A stretch of DNA of 57,649 nt from Gammaproteobacteria bacterium (GTDB lineage: Bacteria > Pseudomonadota > Gammaproteobacteria > DSM-16500): positions 1-57,649 of the forward strand of contig JABDDF010000008.1 of assembly GCA_013287745.1 (NCBI GenBank), written 5' to 3'. The notes under the pieces were generated by a model that saw only the letters and a program-made list of their open reading frames with translations, had not been told where the DNA came from and made no database searches. Each line of letters opens with the position of its first letter. The first letter of the stretch is position 1. The position numbers and the translations under genes were made by a program. Positions 34,378 through 43,987 of the stretch are shown here, one piece after another.

Positions 34378-35709
34378 CTACCGCCCTATCCCATAATACT
34401 CAAAACCCGCCGCCCGAATATGCTTGGGATCATATTGATTACGTCCGTCAAAAATAACATGACGACGCATGAGATTTTTCATCACATTAGTATCAGGATA
34501 GCAAAAGGGTTTCCATTCCGTGACCAAGGCCAAGGCATCTGCATTTTTCAAGGCATCATATTGATGTTCTGCAAAACTTAATTGCTTTGATTGTAAGTAG
34601 ACAGCAGGCAGCATTTTTTCAGCCACTGACATAGCAGCGGGATCATAGGCTTGCACTCGCGCCCCACGGCGCATCATTTCTTCAATCAACACCAAAGAAG
34701 AAGCTTCACGCATATCATCGGTGCCTGGTTTAAATGCTAATCCCCACACACCCAAAGTCAGGCCAGATAAATCCTCACCAAATACTTTGACAATTTGCTG
34801 AGGCAGCACATATTTTTGTTGAAAATTACGTTTCTCAACCGCATGCAAAATAAGCGGTTCTACGCCATTTTGTTCTGCCATTTTCATCAAAGCACGCACA
34901 TCTTTGGGAAAACAAGAACCGCCATAGCCGCAACCCGCATTGAGAAAGGCATTACCAATCCGTGCATCAGAACCGATACCAAGACGCACATTTTCAATAT
35001 CGACATCCATGCGTTCACATAAGACCGCCATTTCATTCATGAAAGATATACGCGTAGCCAGCATGGCATTCGCTGCATACTTGGTCATTTCAGCATCTTT
35101 GACTCGCATAAAATAAATGCGTTCAGGACTGCGTAAAATCGGTAAATATAAATCAAGCATAATATTTTTAGCATTATTAGAATCTAAACCAATGATGACG
35201 CGATCGGGACGCATAAAATCTTCAATCGCAGCACCTTCACGTAAAAATTCGGGATTACTCACCACATCAAAGGGAATGCTTAGTTTGCGCTTAACTAATT
35301 CCTGCTGAATCACCTCTGTCACTTGATCAGCCATACCCACTGGCACCGTCGATTTATCGACGATCACACAATAATCGGTGATATGCCTGCCGATTGCACG
35401 CGCCGCTTCTAGCACATATTTAATATCAGCAGCACCATCCTTATCACTCGGCGTACCCACCGCAATAAAAATAACTTGTGGTTGAATGTTATTTTCCATC
35501 ATTGAAGTGCTAAAACTAAGCCGCCCTTGCTTTAAATTACTCATCACCAGGGCATCTAAACCCGGTTCATAAATAGGAAGAACACCTTTTTGTAAATGAG
35601 TAATTTTCTCTGCATTAATATCAACACAATTAACATGATTACCTAATTCAGCAAAGCAAGCCCCTGTCACTAAACCAACATAGCCCGCACCAATCACTGT
35701 AATATTCAC
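34378..35709 (-). CDS. ugd: UDP-glucose 6-dehydrogenase
   Basis: Oxidises UDP-glucose twice to UDP-glucuronate, a precursor for capsules, lipopolysaccharide and other acidic sugars. The 443-residue protein begins with the NAD site GAGYVGLVTGACFAELG (about 7-23), has FNPEFLREGAA-type SNPEFLREGAAIEDF (about 150), the nucleophile Cys in GCGYGGSCFPKDVRAL (about 258-273) and a C-terminal domain with LAFKPGTDDMREASS. It starts with GTG 35709, which overlaps the previous gene's stop (GTGTGA), after AGGAG. It is the last gene of the galU-GT-C-ugd operon. Confidence 0.95.
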   Translation of the reverse strand: MNITVIGAGYVGLVTGACFAELGNHVNCVDINAEKITHLQKGVLPIYEPGLDALVMSNLKQGRLSFSTSMMENNIQPQVIFIAVGTPSDKDGAADIKYVLEAARAIGRHITDYCVIVDKSTVPVGMADQVTEVIQQELVKRKLSIPFDVVSNPEFLREGAAIEDFMRPDRVIIGLDSNNAKNIMLDLYLPILRSPERIYFMRVKDAEMTKYAANAMLATRISFMNEMAVLCERMDVDIENVRLGIGSDARIGNAFLNAGCGYGGSCFPKDVRALMKMAEQNGVEPLILHAVEKRNFQQKYVLPQQIVKVFGEDLSGLTLGVWGLAFKPGTDDMREASSLVLIEEMMRRGARVQAYDPAAMSVAEKMLPAVYLQSKQLSFAEHQYDALKNADALALVTEWKPFCYPDTNVMKNLMRRHVIFDGRNQYDPKHIRAAGFEYYGIGR

Positions 35710-37202
35710 ACTTTGTCTCCTGAAATCTTATAGATAATAACGCGATCACCGCGCTTATTTTGAAATGCGGCGACAGGCGTAGATTTTATTTCTGTTAATA
35801 TAAATTTCCATTTATCTTTTTGATCGAGCCTCAAGGCAAGATAATCATATTGCATCCATTTGCCATTTGCGATTGCATTCACATTGGTATAAACAGGCAA
35901 TAAACTAAAAATACGATTGCCAAAATGCTGCGAATAATACATCAGTTGATAATCATTAGCATACAGGGAAGCGGTCGGCGGCACATTGGCAGCGATCCAA
36001 TCTCCACCTTGATGGATATAGGATTTCGAATAACCAAAATCAAAAATACCGCCCAATGAGGCAATACCAATAAAAAAAGCAGCTGCATAAGCCAATTGCC
36101 GACGACGATTGAGTAAATCATCCAAAGCAAAAGGCACCCAGAGCATGAGAATTAATGACAAGGCAATTAAATATCGGTTGGAGAGAAAAACATGCTGCAT
36201 CAGAAAAGCAAAAGTAATAAGCACATTAATGAGGATGTAGCCCAATAAAATCCAATTTGCTTGTTTGCTAAATTTAATAGATTGACGCAGCCAAGCATAA
36301 ATAAGCAAGGCCATATAAATCCAGGAAAGATTGCTGATGACGCTCACCAGATACCAAGTCGTCATCATAATGATGAGTACGAGACCCGCATCATGAACTG
36401 AATCTGAGCTTAATACATGCTGAGCAAGCGCTGTTTTCATTGTGAAGTAACGCTCTGCGATAATATTCATGCCTTGTTGAAATTGATTAAGCAACTCACT
36501 GACACGACCTAATTGATTAAGTGAATGATGCTGATAGATGATCAGCCATGCACCTACAAATAAGGCAATGACGATCAAGAAAAGATTTAAGCTAAGATAA
36601 TGCAGCAATCCTTGCCGCCAAGATTGACGATTTTGAAAGAAAGCAAGCAAGGGTAAAAATAAGAGAAATACGGCGCCTTCAATACGAAATAAAGTTGCGA
36701 TAATTAACATAGCAGCCCAAGCCAACGCGGTCAGCATGCGTGGATGTGAAAAATATCGCAATAATAAATAAACTGACATGAGATAGCATGCCCAAAATCC
36801 ATGATCACGAATAATGGATTCGCGCACGCTATTAAATACATGTGCCAACAGGATAGTAGCCGCAGCCAGCCATAATATACGGCGGCTAGCTCCCAATTGT
36901 TTCACAATCAACATAAAAGCCGTGACAGTGATTAAAGAAAAAAACGCATTGAGTAAATAGGCAGAGGCCACATAAGATAAATGACTGGTCTCTGCTAATG
37001 CATGAATGAGCATGGGATAAAAAGGCCAGCGTGCTTGATTGCATAATTGCATGGCGCCTTTGATGCCTTGCAAGCTAATTGACTGAGCACTGAGTAAATA
37101 GCAAATGGCATCGGGATTAATGACTGTTTCCCTATAATCCAGCCAAAAAGATAAGAGGATGCTTGCAAATATTGCAACATAAAAGGGTAAGTATTTTTTC
37201 AT
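35706..37202 (-). CDS. multi-pass GT-C glycosyltransferase (ArnT/PMT-like)
   Basis: A 498-residue integral membrane protein with about ten to twelve hydrophobic helices and a small soluble C-terminus. The N-terminal periplasmic loop INPDAICYLLSAQSI (about 33-47) contains the catalytic-type Asp of GT-C enzymes that use lipid-phosphate sugars; ARWPFYPMLIHAL follows. C-terminal residues include RNKRGDRVIIYKIS. It overlaps both neighbours by four bases (ATGA with galU; stop/GTG with ugd), so it works with UDP-sugar supply. It probably adds a sugar to a lipid carrier, lipid A or a glycan in the periplasm; the acceptor is unknown. Confidence 0.72.
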   Translation of the reverse strand: MKKYLPFYVAIFASILLSFWLDYRETVINPDAICYLLSAQSISLQGIKGAMQLCNQARWPFYPMLIHALAETSHLSYVASAYLLNAFFSLITVTAFMLIVKQLGASRRILWLAAATILLAHVFNSVRESIIRDHGFWACYLMSVYLLLRYFSHPRMLTALAWAAMLIIATLFRIEGAVFLLFLPLLAFFQNRQSWRQGLLHYLSLNLFLIVIALFVGAWLIIYQHHSLNQLGRVSELLNQFQQGMNIIAERYFTMKTALAQHVLSSDSVHDAGLVLIIMMTTWYLVSVISNLSWIYMALLIYAWLRQSIKFSKQANWILLGYILINVLITFAFLMQHVFLSNRYLIALSLILMLWVPFALDDLLNRRRQLAYAAAFFIGIASLGGIFDFGYSKSYIHQGGDWIAANVPPTASLYANDYQLMYYSQHFGNRIFSLLPVYTNVNAIANGKWMQYDYLALRLDQKDKWKFILTEIKSTPVAAFQNKRGDRVIIYKISGDKV

Positions 37203-38062
37203 ACCACCAGCGTCTCTAAGGATCGTTTAAAGTCTTCAGCCAATTCAGGATGTTTTAAAGCATAGGCAACCGTCGCTTCCAAATAGCCTAATTTGCTGCC
37301 GCAATCATAGCGTTTACCTTGAAATTGATAGGCATAGACAGCTTCATGCTCCAGCAATTTAGCAATGGCATCTGTTAATTGTATTTCGCCGCCTGAGCCT
37401 ACATGGGTATTTTCTAACATGGTAAAAATTTGCGGCGTTAAAATATAGCGGCCTACGACACCCAAATTTGAAGGGGCTTGTGCTGAATTTGGTTTTTCAA
37501 TAATGCCATTCATTTCCGAAAGCGTATCATGTGTAATGGTAGATACAACGCCATAGCGATCTGTTTCCCTAGCTTGAATTTTTTGCACGGCAATAATACT
37601 GCTTTGCACACGATTAAATTCCGCCATCATTTGCTGCAAACAAGGTGTAGGCCCGTCAATTAAATCATCTGCCAATAAGACAGCAAAGGGTTTATTCATA
37701 ATTAATTGCCGCGCACAATAGACGGCATGTCCCAATCCCTGCGGTGATTTTTGCCGGATATAAGCACAGGAAACACCATCGGGCAAAATTCCCCGAACAA
37801 TGTCTAATAATTCCTGTTTACCCTGGTCTTGCAAGGCAGCTTCTAATTCAAAATTTGAATCAAAATGATCTTCGATAGCACGCTTACTGCTGTTAGTCAC
37901 AAAAATTAATTCGGTGATACCGGCAGCAATGGCTTCTTCCACTGCATATTGAATCAAGGGTTTATCAACAATCGGCAGCATTTCTTTGGGATTGGCTTTA
38001 GTCGCTGGTAAAAAGCGAGTGCCTAATCCTGCTACGGGAAAAACAGCTTTTGTAATCATCAT
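37199..38062 (-). CDS. galU: UTP-glucose-1-phosphate uridylyltransferase
   Basis: Makes UDP-glucose from UTP and glucose-1-phosphate. The 287-residue protein has the nucleotidyltransferase start AVFPVAGLGTRFLPATKANP (about 6-25) with KEMLPIVDKPLIQY, LADDLIDGPTPCL (about 130), the GVV...I(I/V)EKP segment (GIIEKPNSAQAP) and GGEIQLTDAIAKLL (about 223-236). The length is typical. First gene of a three-gene operon with the GT-C protein and ugd, so UDP-glucose made here feeds ugd directly. Confidence 0.96.
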   Translation of the reverse strand: MMITKAVFPVAGLGTRFLPATKANPKEMLPIVDKPLIQYAVEEAIAAGITELIFVTNSSKRAIEDHFDSNFELEAALQDQGKQELLDIVRGILPDGVSCAYIRQKSPQGLGHAVYCARQLIMNKPFAVLLADDLIDGPTPCLQQMMAEFNRVQSSIIAVQKIQARETDRYGVVSTITHDTLSEMNGIIEKPNSAQAPSNLGVVGRYILTPQIFTMLENTHVGSGGEIQLTDAIAKLLEHEAVYAYQFQGKRYDCGSKLGYLEATVAYALKHPELAEDFKRSLETLVV

Positions 38063-38156
38063 GAGGGCTCCAAATAAAGCTTCGGAATATTAACATAGTC
38101 GTGATAAAATCTCAGCAGTTCTCGCTGCAACGAAAAAATATAGAGATGAGCAATTC

Positions 38157-39272
38157 ATGCGCAAAAATATCCTCATTTTTGGCCATAATGATGCAACCCA
38201 ATTCATTGATATCTTCAATCAGTACACTCAATTATTTGATAAAAATCAATATGAAGTTACGGTTGCCTATCTCAGCGGCGAAGCCAACGAGCAAACACGC
38301 AAGCGCACGCTGGCAGAAAATGCCTTATTTTTAAATGTCCCTAAACAGAAAATCCGCTATTTAAAAATTGGCGCAATCACGCAATTACTCGCTTTATGCC
38401 GAGAAAAAAACTTTGAGATCGTCATTTGTCATCGTTACAAACCAACTTATATCATGCTCTGGGTAGCACAATTTCTCCGTATTCCCGCACTGGTTTTTGT
38501 CATGCATGAATTGAAAACCATGAATGCCCTTGGCAGAAAGGGATTGATTGCCTGTCTCGCACGACGAAATATGTATTTTGCCGGCGTCTCTAATGCAGTG
38601 CGAGATGATATGCGCCGTCATTTATGGCGCATCCCTAAAGAACGAATCGTAACCTTGTATAACATGATGGATACCGTCAGCAGTGAAGCAAGTCTACTCT
38701 CCCGTCAAGATGCAAGAAAGGCGCTCGGTCTGCCTGAAGATGTCTTTGTGTTTGCTAACATTGGCCGCTTGGCTGTTAATAAAGATCAAGCGACTTTAAT
38801 TAAAGCATTTGCATTGATGAAGCCCCGCCATCTTAAAGCGAAATTAGTCATTGCAGGTAATGGTGAATTAGAACAGGCACTCAAACAACAGGCAAATGAA
38901 GCAGGCCTTGCTGGCGATATTATTTTTACTGGTTTTCTAGCCAATGCATCTCAATTCATGCGCGCCTTTGATTGCTTTATTTTATCTTCTATCCAAGAAG
39001 CATTTGGGCGAGTATTACTAGAAGCCATGATTGCCAAATTGCCTATCATTGCCACTCGCGTGAATGGCATTCCAGAAGTGCTGGGTAAAACTGGCATGTT
39101 GATTGCACCCAAAGATGCCTCGGAACTCAGCAATCGCATGCAGCATATTTATCATTTATCCGTCAATGCACGTGCTGAATTAGGTGAATCTGCTTATCAA
39201 CAAGTGAACCAGCATTTTTCTATTCCTGCCTTCCAAACGCAATTTTGGAATTTGCCTCTCGGAGTCATATGA
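38157..39272 (+). CDS. GT4-type glycosyltransferase (GT-B)
   Basis: A 371-residue two-Rossmann glycosyltransferase. The C-terminal half carries the GT4 pattern: VFANIGRLAVNKDQATLIKA (about 200), KLVIAGNGELEQAL (about 232), IIFTGF (about 258), and the donor-binding FILSSIQEAFGRVLLEAMIA (about 278-297) with the paired Glu of E-x7-E. The N-terminal half binds the acceptor. It diverges from galU and its stop overlaps the next glycosyltransferase's ATG (ATGA), so both make the same polysaccharide. Confidence 0.88.
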   Translation: MRKNILIFGHNDATQFIDIFNQYTQLFDKNQYEVTVAYLSGEANEQTRKRTLAENALFLNVPKQKIRYLKIGAITQLLALCREKNFEIVICHRYKPTYIMLWVAQFLRIPALVFVMHELKTMNALGRKGLIACLARRNMYFAGVSNAVRDDMRRHLWRIPKERIVTLYNMMDTVSSEASLLSRQDARKALGLPEDVFVFANIGRLAVNKDQATLIKAFALMKPRHLKAKLVIAGNGELEQALKQQANEAGLAGDIIFTGFLANASQFMRAFDCFILSSIQEAFGRVLLEAMIAKLPIIATRVNGIPEVLGKTGMLIAPKDASELSNRMQHIYHLSVNARAELGESAYQQVNQHFSIPAFQTQFWNLPLGVI

Positions 39273-40411
39273 AGATTGCTTATACCACTACCTTTAACGC
39301 CGAAGATGTGCACAATTGGTCTGGAACACCTTTTCACATGGCGCAGGCTTTAGCTGAAGATGGTGATAGTCTCGTTTACATTGGCTCACTCAAACGTAAA
39401 TTGCCGCCCTTTTTCAAAATAAAACAGGCATGGCAGCATTATCTTGCAGGACAGCGTGAAAGTCCGCGTTTTAATATCACGGCAGCAAAATATTATTCGG
39501 CACAAGTTAATCAGCAATTAGGCCGGCATGATGTTGATGCTATTGTTTCACCCTTGATTAATCCCATTGCCTATCTTGACACTAAGCAACCCATTATTCT
39601 CTGGACAGATGCACTTTATGCCAGTTTATTAGGCTTTTATCCTCCCTTTAATTACCACAGCGCCAAAACTATTTTGCAAGGTAATGAAATAACAGCGGCC
39701 TGTTTATCACGTTGTCGTTTAGCGATTTTCTCATCTGATTGGGCAGCGCATAGTGCCATCGAACTCTATGGTGCTAGCCGCGATAAAGTCAAAGTTGTGC
39801 CCTTTGGTGCAAACATTGATAGCCATCCTCATTTTACTGAGATACAAAATATTGTTAAACATCGAGCGACAGATAAAATTAAATTATTATTTTTGGCGAA
39901 AAGTTGGGAGCGTAAAGGTGGTGATGTGGTACTTGCTGTTGCCAAAGCACTATATGAAGCCGGTTATCCGGTTGAATTAAGCATTGCCGGTTATTATCCG
40001 CCCAAGTTAAATCCTATTCCACCCTATGTGAAATGCTTAGGTTTCATTTCAAAACACAGTGCGGAAGGTAAAGAAAAAATAAGACAAATATTGGCTGACA
40101 CGCATTTTTTATTTGTACCTTCTCGCGCAGAAGCCTATGGCATTGTGTTCTGCGAAGCAAATGCCTTTGCTGTGCCTTGCTTAACAAGCTATGTCGGTGG
40201 CATTAGCACCATTGTAAAAGATAATATTAATGGCATGACCTTTGGCTTGGATGCTTCAGTCAAAAGCTATTGTGATTACATTGTAAATATGATGCAAAAT
40301 CGCCCGCGTTATGAAGCCATGGCCATGGCTTCTTATAATGAATTTATCGAGCGCTTGAATTGGCGTGCGGCGGCTAAGGCGGTGAAGAAGATGATTGCGG
40401 AGAAGGTATAG
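39269..40411 (+). CDS. GT4-type glycosyltransferase (GT-B)
   Basis: A 380-residue enzyme from ATG 39269, overlapping the previous stop by four bases. The N-terminus MKIAYTTTFNAED and the C-terminal donor site (KLLFLAKSWERKGGDVVLAV near 207, VELSIAGYYPP near 232, FVPSRAEAYGIVFCEANAFA near 290) are clearly GT4. GT-B glycosyltransferases of this sort add sugars from nucleotide donors to surface polysaccharides or glycolipids. An R4 palindrome begins 24 bases after its stop. Confidence 0.86.
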   Translation: MKIAYTTTFNAEDVHNWSGTPFHMAQALAEDGDSLVYIGSLKRKLPPFFKIKQAWQHYLAGQRESPRFNITAAKYYSAQVNQQLGRHDVDAIVSPLINPIAYLDTKQPIILWTDALYASLLGFYPPFNYHSAKTILQGNEITAACLSRCRLAIFSSDWAAHSAIELYGASRDKVKVVPFGANIDSHPHFTEIQNIVKHRATDKIKLLFLAKSWERKGGDVVLAVAKALYEAGYPVELSIAGYYPPKLNPIPPYVKCLGFISKHSAEGKEKIRQILADTHFLFVPSRAEAYGIVFCEANAFAVPCLTSYVGGISTIVKDNINGMTFGLDASVKSYCDYIVNMMQNRPRYEAMAMASYNEFIERLNWRAAAKAVKKMIAEKV

Positions 40412-40434
40412 ATTTAAAGGTTCTATAATTCGTT

Positions 40435-40652
40435 GATGAAGAATAGAAATAAAGCGTTCAAATTTAGTAAAAGCGCTTAGTAAGAAGGCCTTCCCCCACC
40501 AGGGGGAAGGTGCCAAAGGCGGATGGGGGAATACTAATAATCACATTTTAATATTCCCCCATCCGCCCGTTGGGCACCTTCCCCCTGGTGGGGGAAGGCC
40601 TCCTTACTAAGCGCTTTTACTAAATTTGAACGCTTTATTTCTATTCTTCATC
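40435..40652. repeat. 218-bp near-perfect palindrome (family R4, copy 2)
   Basis: GATGAAGAATAGAAATAAAG at 40435 pairs with the reverse complement ending at 40652; the interior matches R4 copy 1 (AAGGCCTTCCCCCACCAGGG, AAGGCGGATGGGGGAATA). Substitutions in one arm are matched in the other at several points, as expected from a foldback-maintained palindrome. Gap between the glycosyltransferase and the FkbM gene; no other feature is visible there. Confidence 0.92.
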
Positions 40653-40680
40653 CACTATTAACAGTATTTTAAAACACAAC

Positions 40681-41535
40681 ATGAGTAAACCATCCATGCC
40701 TGACAACATCATCATCGCCGAAAATAAATACCAGCAAAAAATTGCCTTCCAAGCAAACGATCACATCGGCGAAATTATTTTACGTGATGGCATCTATGAC
40801 AGCCGAGGCTTGCATTACATCGAAAAAATTCTCGCGCAAATAGATAAACCCGTGGTATTTGATATAGGCGCAAATATTGGCAATCACGCGCTCCTGATGT
40901 CAAGACACAGTCAAGTCGTATATTTGTTTGAACCTCAGGCTAATATCGCTAATTTGCTACGACAAACCATGTCCTTAAACAACATCACTAATTGGAAGAT
41001 TTGTGAATTTGGTCTTGCAGATGAAGATCGCGTTTTACCTTTATATAAAAATTTAAACGGCAACAATGGTGCCTCGACTTTTATTTCTGAATTAAAAGCC
41101 AAACATTTTGCTGTAGAAGAATTACAGGTTCGTCATGGCGATAGCATCGTCAATCAGTATGGCATCAATCAACTTGATTTCATCAAAATTGATGTAGAAG
41201 GCTTTGAAGCAAAAGTCATTGCCGGTTTAAAAAATACTATCCATCGTTTTCGCCCCATCATTATGCTTGAATGGAATAATGACATTAGCAAAACACAATT
41301 TCGTGAACATGATTTATTTCAACAAGTATTTCATGACTATATCATCAAGGCCATTATTCATAGCCATCACCCATCACGATGGCATGCTAAAACATTTGCC
41401 AAGATAAGAAGATTTTTCTATAAGACTTTCACAGAAAAGAAGTGGGTTATTGATGATTTTGTTGCAGTTTATGATTATCAGCATGTGCTATTGGTGCCGA
41501 CAGAAAAAACGAGTATGTTGAAGGGGCTGGAGTGA
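40681..41535 (+). CDS. FkbM-family methyltransferase
   Basis: A 284-residue methyltransferase of the FkbM type, which often O-methylates sugars of surface glycans. Motif I is VVFDIGANIGNHALLMS (about 59-75), followed by VYLFEPQ (strand 2, Glu for SAM ribose), and LDFIKIDVEGFEAKVIAGL (about 164-182) with the conserved D-V-E-G. It lies in the polysaccharide region but is separated from the glycosyltransferases by the R4 element, and its ribosome-binding site is weak. The acceptor is unknown. Confidence 0.85.
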   Translation: MSKPSMPDNIIIAENKYQQKIAFQANDHIGEIILRDGIYDSRGLHYIEKILAQIDKPVVFDIGANIGNHALLMSRHSQVVYLFEPQANIANLLRQTMSLNNITNWKICEFGLADEDRVLPLYKNLNGNNGASTFISELKAKHFAVEELQVRHGDSIVNQYGINQLDFIKIDVEGFEAKVIAGLKNTIHRFRPIIMLEWNNDISKTQFREHDLFQQVFHDYIIKAIIHSHHPSRWHAKTFAKIRRFFYKTFTEKKWVIDDFVAVYDYQHVLLVPTEKTSMLKGLE

Positions 41536-41629
41536 GGTTTGTATGTTTTTGACAGAATTGATATAATCCAAAACCATTAAGTTATTGTGAACGTGCTATA
41601 AAAACAAATAGACAATCCGAGGATCGCAC

Positions 41630-42814
41630 ATGCTACGCCATCATCTAAAAACATTTTATGACTATCAATTCAATCATAAAGATACAAACGTCAAAGAGCA
41701 TGCTAGCCGTGTAAATCAAGCAGTACGTCTTGTGAATGATAGAAAAAATAATCATAGCAAGAAACGCTTGGCCGCGTATAAAAACCTAGAACAGATGCTT
41801 AAAGAAGCGCCAGAATCCTCACTCCTTCCGCAAGACTACCTTGCCGCATTAAATAAACCTTATTCAGATATAGTCAGCCTTAACTATGGGGCCTATCATC
41901 GGCTTGCCTGCCAATTTGCAAGCTGGGACAGACAATCACCTTTTCCCTTTCATGATCATGATTTCGACCTTGATCAAAGCAAACTCCTTTATCTTGCTGC
42001 TTATTATAGAAACCTTGATATTTTTTCCTTAATATTGCAAACGGGCGCTCAATTTGAATTGATCGATTGCTTCAATTATTTTGATACTATTAATGGCTTC
42101 GGCGGCTATGCTAATGTTGATATCAATATATTATCTTTAGCCAATAATTATTTTAAAAATCATCCAGCACAGATCAGACCCATTGAAGATAATGAAAAAG
42201 TTGAATGGCTTAAACAGCATGCTCTTCTATCATGGAATCTTGCAGATGCCTTTCTTAGACATGATTTTGTCCATCTATATAAATTAGTCATCGTTAATAA
42301 TTATAGCAATGACATCAATGTATCATGCGCCCTGACTCGCTCTGTTGCAACAGAGCTTCCTCTCGGCATAGAAACACTATTTTTTTCCGATCCCTATTAT
42401 CATTTAATTAATGTGAATAATTTGTTTCAGCAACTAGCTACTGATTTAAAATCTTTAACAGGGCCCGATAGTGACTGGCTGCAACTTCCAGTAGAAAGAT
42501 TAAAACGATACGCGAATCGTATTATCAATGATCCACGTTTTAATTTGACTGCTTGTGCAGATATGATTATCGATACCACTTTTCATCAGCAACAATGGAA
42601 TTTGTGTTCACGCATGGTTGCGAGGAAGGCATTACCGCAATTTGGTCTATTTGCGGCTGGAGAAAAAAATGAAGATTCAACATTGTTTGGTATTCCCTAT
42701 GAACTTATCATGCATGTGGGAGATTATTTCGCCTTACTTATTATTCATGAAGCGCTAGCCAATGAAGAAGATAAAAGATCAGTCAACATAATTTCAAATA
42801 CAATTCGAGGATAA
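41630..42814 (+). CDS. unknown accessory protein, family A (A1)
   Basis: A 394-residue protein of unknown function with no signal peptide or membrane helix; mostly helical with repeat-like segments. Paralogous to the next gene: shared blocks include SKLLYLAAYYRNLDIF (about 118), QFELIDCFNYF (about 142), SNDINVSCALTRS (about 225), MVARKALPQFGLFAAGEK (about 330) and a C-terminal FGIPYELIMHVGDYFALLII. That last block faintly resembles an F-box helix pair (I-P-x-E-L-I). The first blocks read like ankyrin-type helix pairs. CGAGG precedes the ATG. The gene's last codons (CGAGGATAA) form the ribosome-binding site of A2. An effector-like role is inference. Confidence 0.7.
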   Translation: MLRHHLKTFYDYQFNHKDTNVKEHASRVNQAVRLVNDRKNNHSKKRLAAYKNLEQMLKEAPESSLLPQDYLAALNKPYSDIVSLNYGAYHRLACQFASWDRQSPFPFHDHDFDLDQSKLLYLAAYYRNLDIFSLILQTGAQFELIDCFNYFDTINGFGGYANVDINILSLANNYFKNHPAQIRPIEDNEKVEWLKQHALLSWNLADAFLRHDFVHLYKLVIVNNYSNDINVSCALTRSVATELPLGIETLFFSDPYYHLINVNNLFQQLATDLKSLTGPDSDWLQLPVERLKRYANRIINDPRFNLTACADMIIDTTFHQQQWNLCSRMVARKALPQFGLFAAGEKNEDSTLFGIPYELIMHVGDYFALLIIHEALANEEDKRSVNIISNTIRG

Positions 42815-42817
42815 ACT

Positions 42818-43981
42818 ATGCTACGTCACCATCAAAATATCTTTAATTATTATCAATTCAATCATAAAAATAACGATGTCAAAACACATGCGGGACGTTT
42901 TGCCAAAGTACTAGAATTCACACACAATAGAAGCAGTGATAGCAAGAGTCGTTTAAGCACATTTAACGTACTCGCAACAATGCTTGCGAAAGAAATATCT
43001 ACCCAAGCACTTGCTCAAGACTACAGGACTGCACTGGAAAATCTCTCTTCTGATTTAGTTGCATATCATTATGAGGCCTATCATATTCTTGAGCAGCAAT
43101 TTATGAATTGGGACCATTCATCGGCCTTTCCCTGGCATGAGATAGATCTTGATAGAAGTAAACTCCTCTATGTTGCCGCTTGTTACAGAAACATTAATAT
43201 ATTTACTTCCTTGTTAGAAGTTGGCACCCAGTTTGAATTGATTGATTGCCTAAATTATTTTTATGCACTGAGTAGCGGTGTCTTTCATGATGATCTTGCC
43301 ATATTAGAATTAACGAATGATTATTATGAAAATCATCCCGAGCAGATAAAGCCCGTCGAAGATCTTGAAAAAGTTAAGTGGCTTAAAATAAACTCTGTGT
43401 TATCTTGGCATCTTGTGGATCTCTTTCTTGAAAAAAACTTCAGCCATTTATTTGAATTAGTCATACTGAACAATCATAGCAACGATGTCAATATTTCATC
43501 TGTCTTGACTCGTTCATCTTCACCAGATCTTCCAGCTTCGATCGAAGCATTATTATATTCTGACAAGTATTATCATTTAATTGATAGCAAGTATTTATTT
43601 CAGCAACTCGCTGCCGACTTAGAATGCTTAAAAAGCGAGGACGATGAATGGCTGAGGCCTTCTGTCAATAGAATGATAGGACATGCTGAACGTATTGTTG
43701 AAGATCCGCGATTTGATTTAATGCCCCATGCAGATATGATTATCGATACCAGCTTTCATCATAAGCAATGGAATTGGTGCTCACGCCTGGTTGCACGAAA
43801 AGCATTACCCCAATTTGGCTTATTTGCAGCTGGGGAAAAAGATGAGAATTCCATATTGTTTGGCATTCCTCATGAATTAATCATGCATGTGGGAAATTAT
43901 TTTGCCTTACTTGTTATTTATGAAGCCGTGGCGAATGAAGAAAGCAAAAGACAAGTGAATGCACTGGAATATAGAAGGTAA
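42818..43981 (+). CDS. unknown accessory protein, family A (A2)
   Basis: A 387-residue paralogue of A1, beginning LRHHQNIFNYYQFNHKN as A1 begins LRHHLKTFYDYQFNHKD. The same blocks recur (SKLLYVAACYRNINIF, QFELIDCLNYF, SNDVNISSVLTRS, LVARKALPQFGLFAAGEK, FGIPHELIMHVGNYFALLVI). The separation from A1 is three bases, and its own last codons (AGAAGGTAA) include the ribosome-binding site of B1. This chain of stop-codon/ribosome-site overlaps shows that A1, A2 and B1 are translated as a coupled unit. Function unknown. Confidence 0.7.
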   Translation: MLRHHQNIFNYYQFNHKNNDVKTHAGRFAKVLEFTHNRSSDSKSRLSTFNVLATMLAKEISTQALAQDYRTALENLSSDLVAYHYEAYHILEQQFMNWDHSSAFPWHEIDLDRSKLLYVAACYRNINIFTSLLEVGTQFELIDCLNYFYALSSGVFHDDLAILELTNDYYENHPEQIKPVEDLEKVKWLKINSVLSWHLVDLFLEKNFSHLFELVILNNHSNDVNISSVLTRSSSPDLPASIEALLYSDKYYHLIDSKYLFQQLAADLECLKSEDDEWLRPSVNRMIGHAERIVEDPRFDLMPHADMIIDTSFHHKQWNWCSRLVARKALPQFGLFAAGEKDENSILFGIPHELIMHVGNYFALLVIYEAVANEESKRQVNALEYRR

Positions 43982-43987
43982 TTACTT

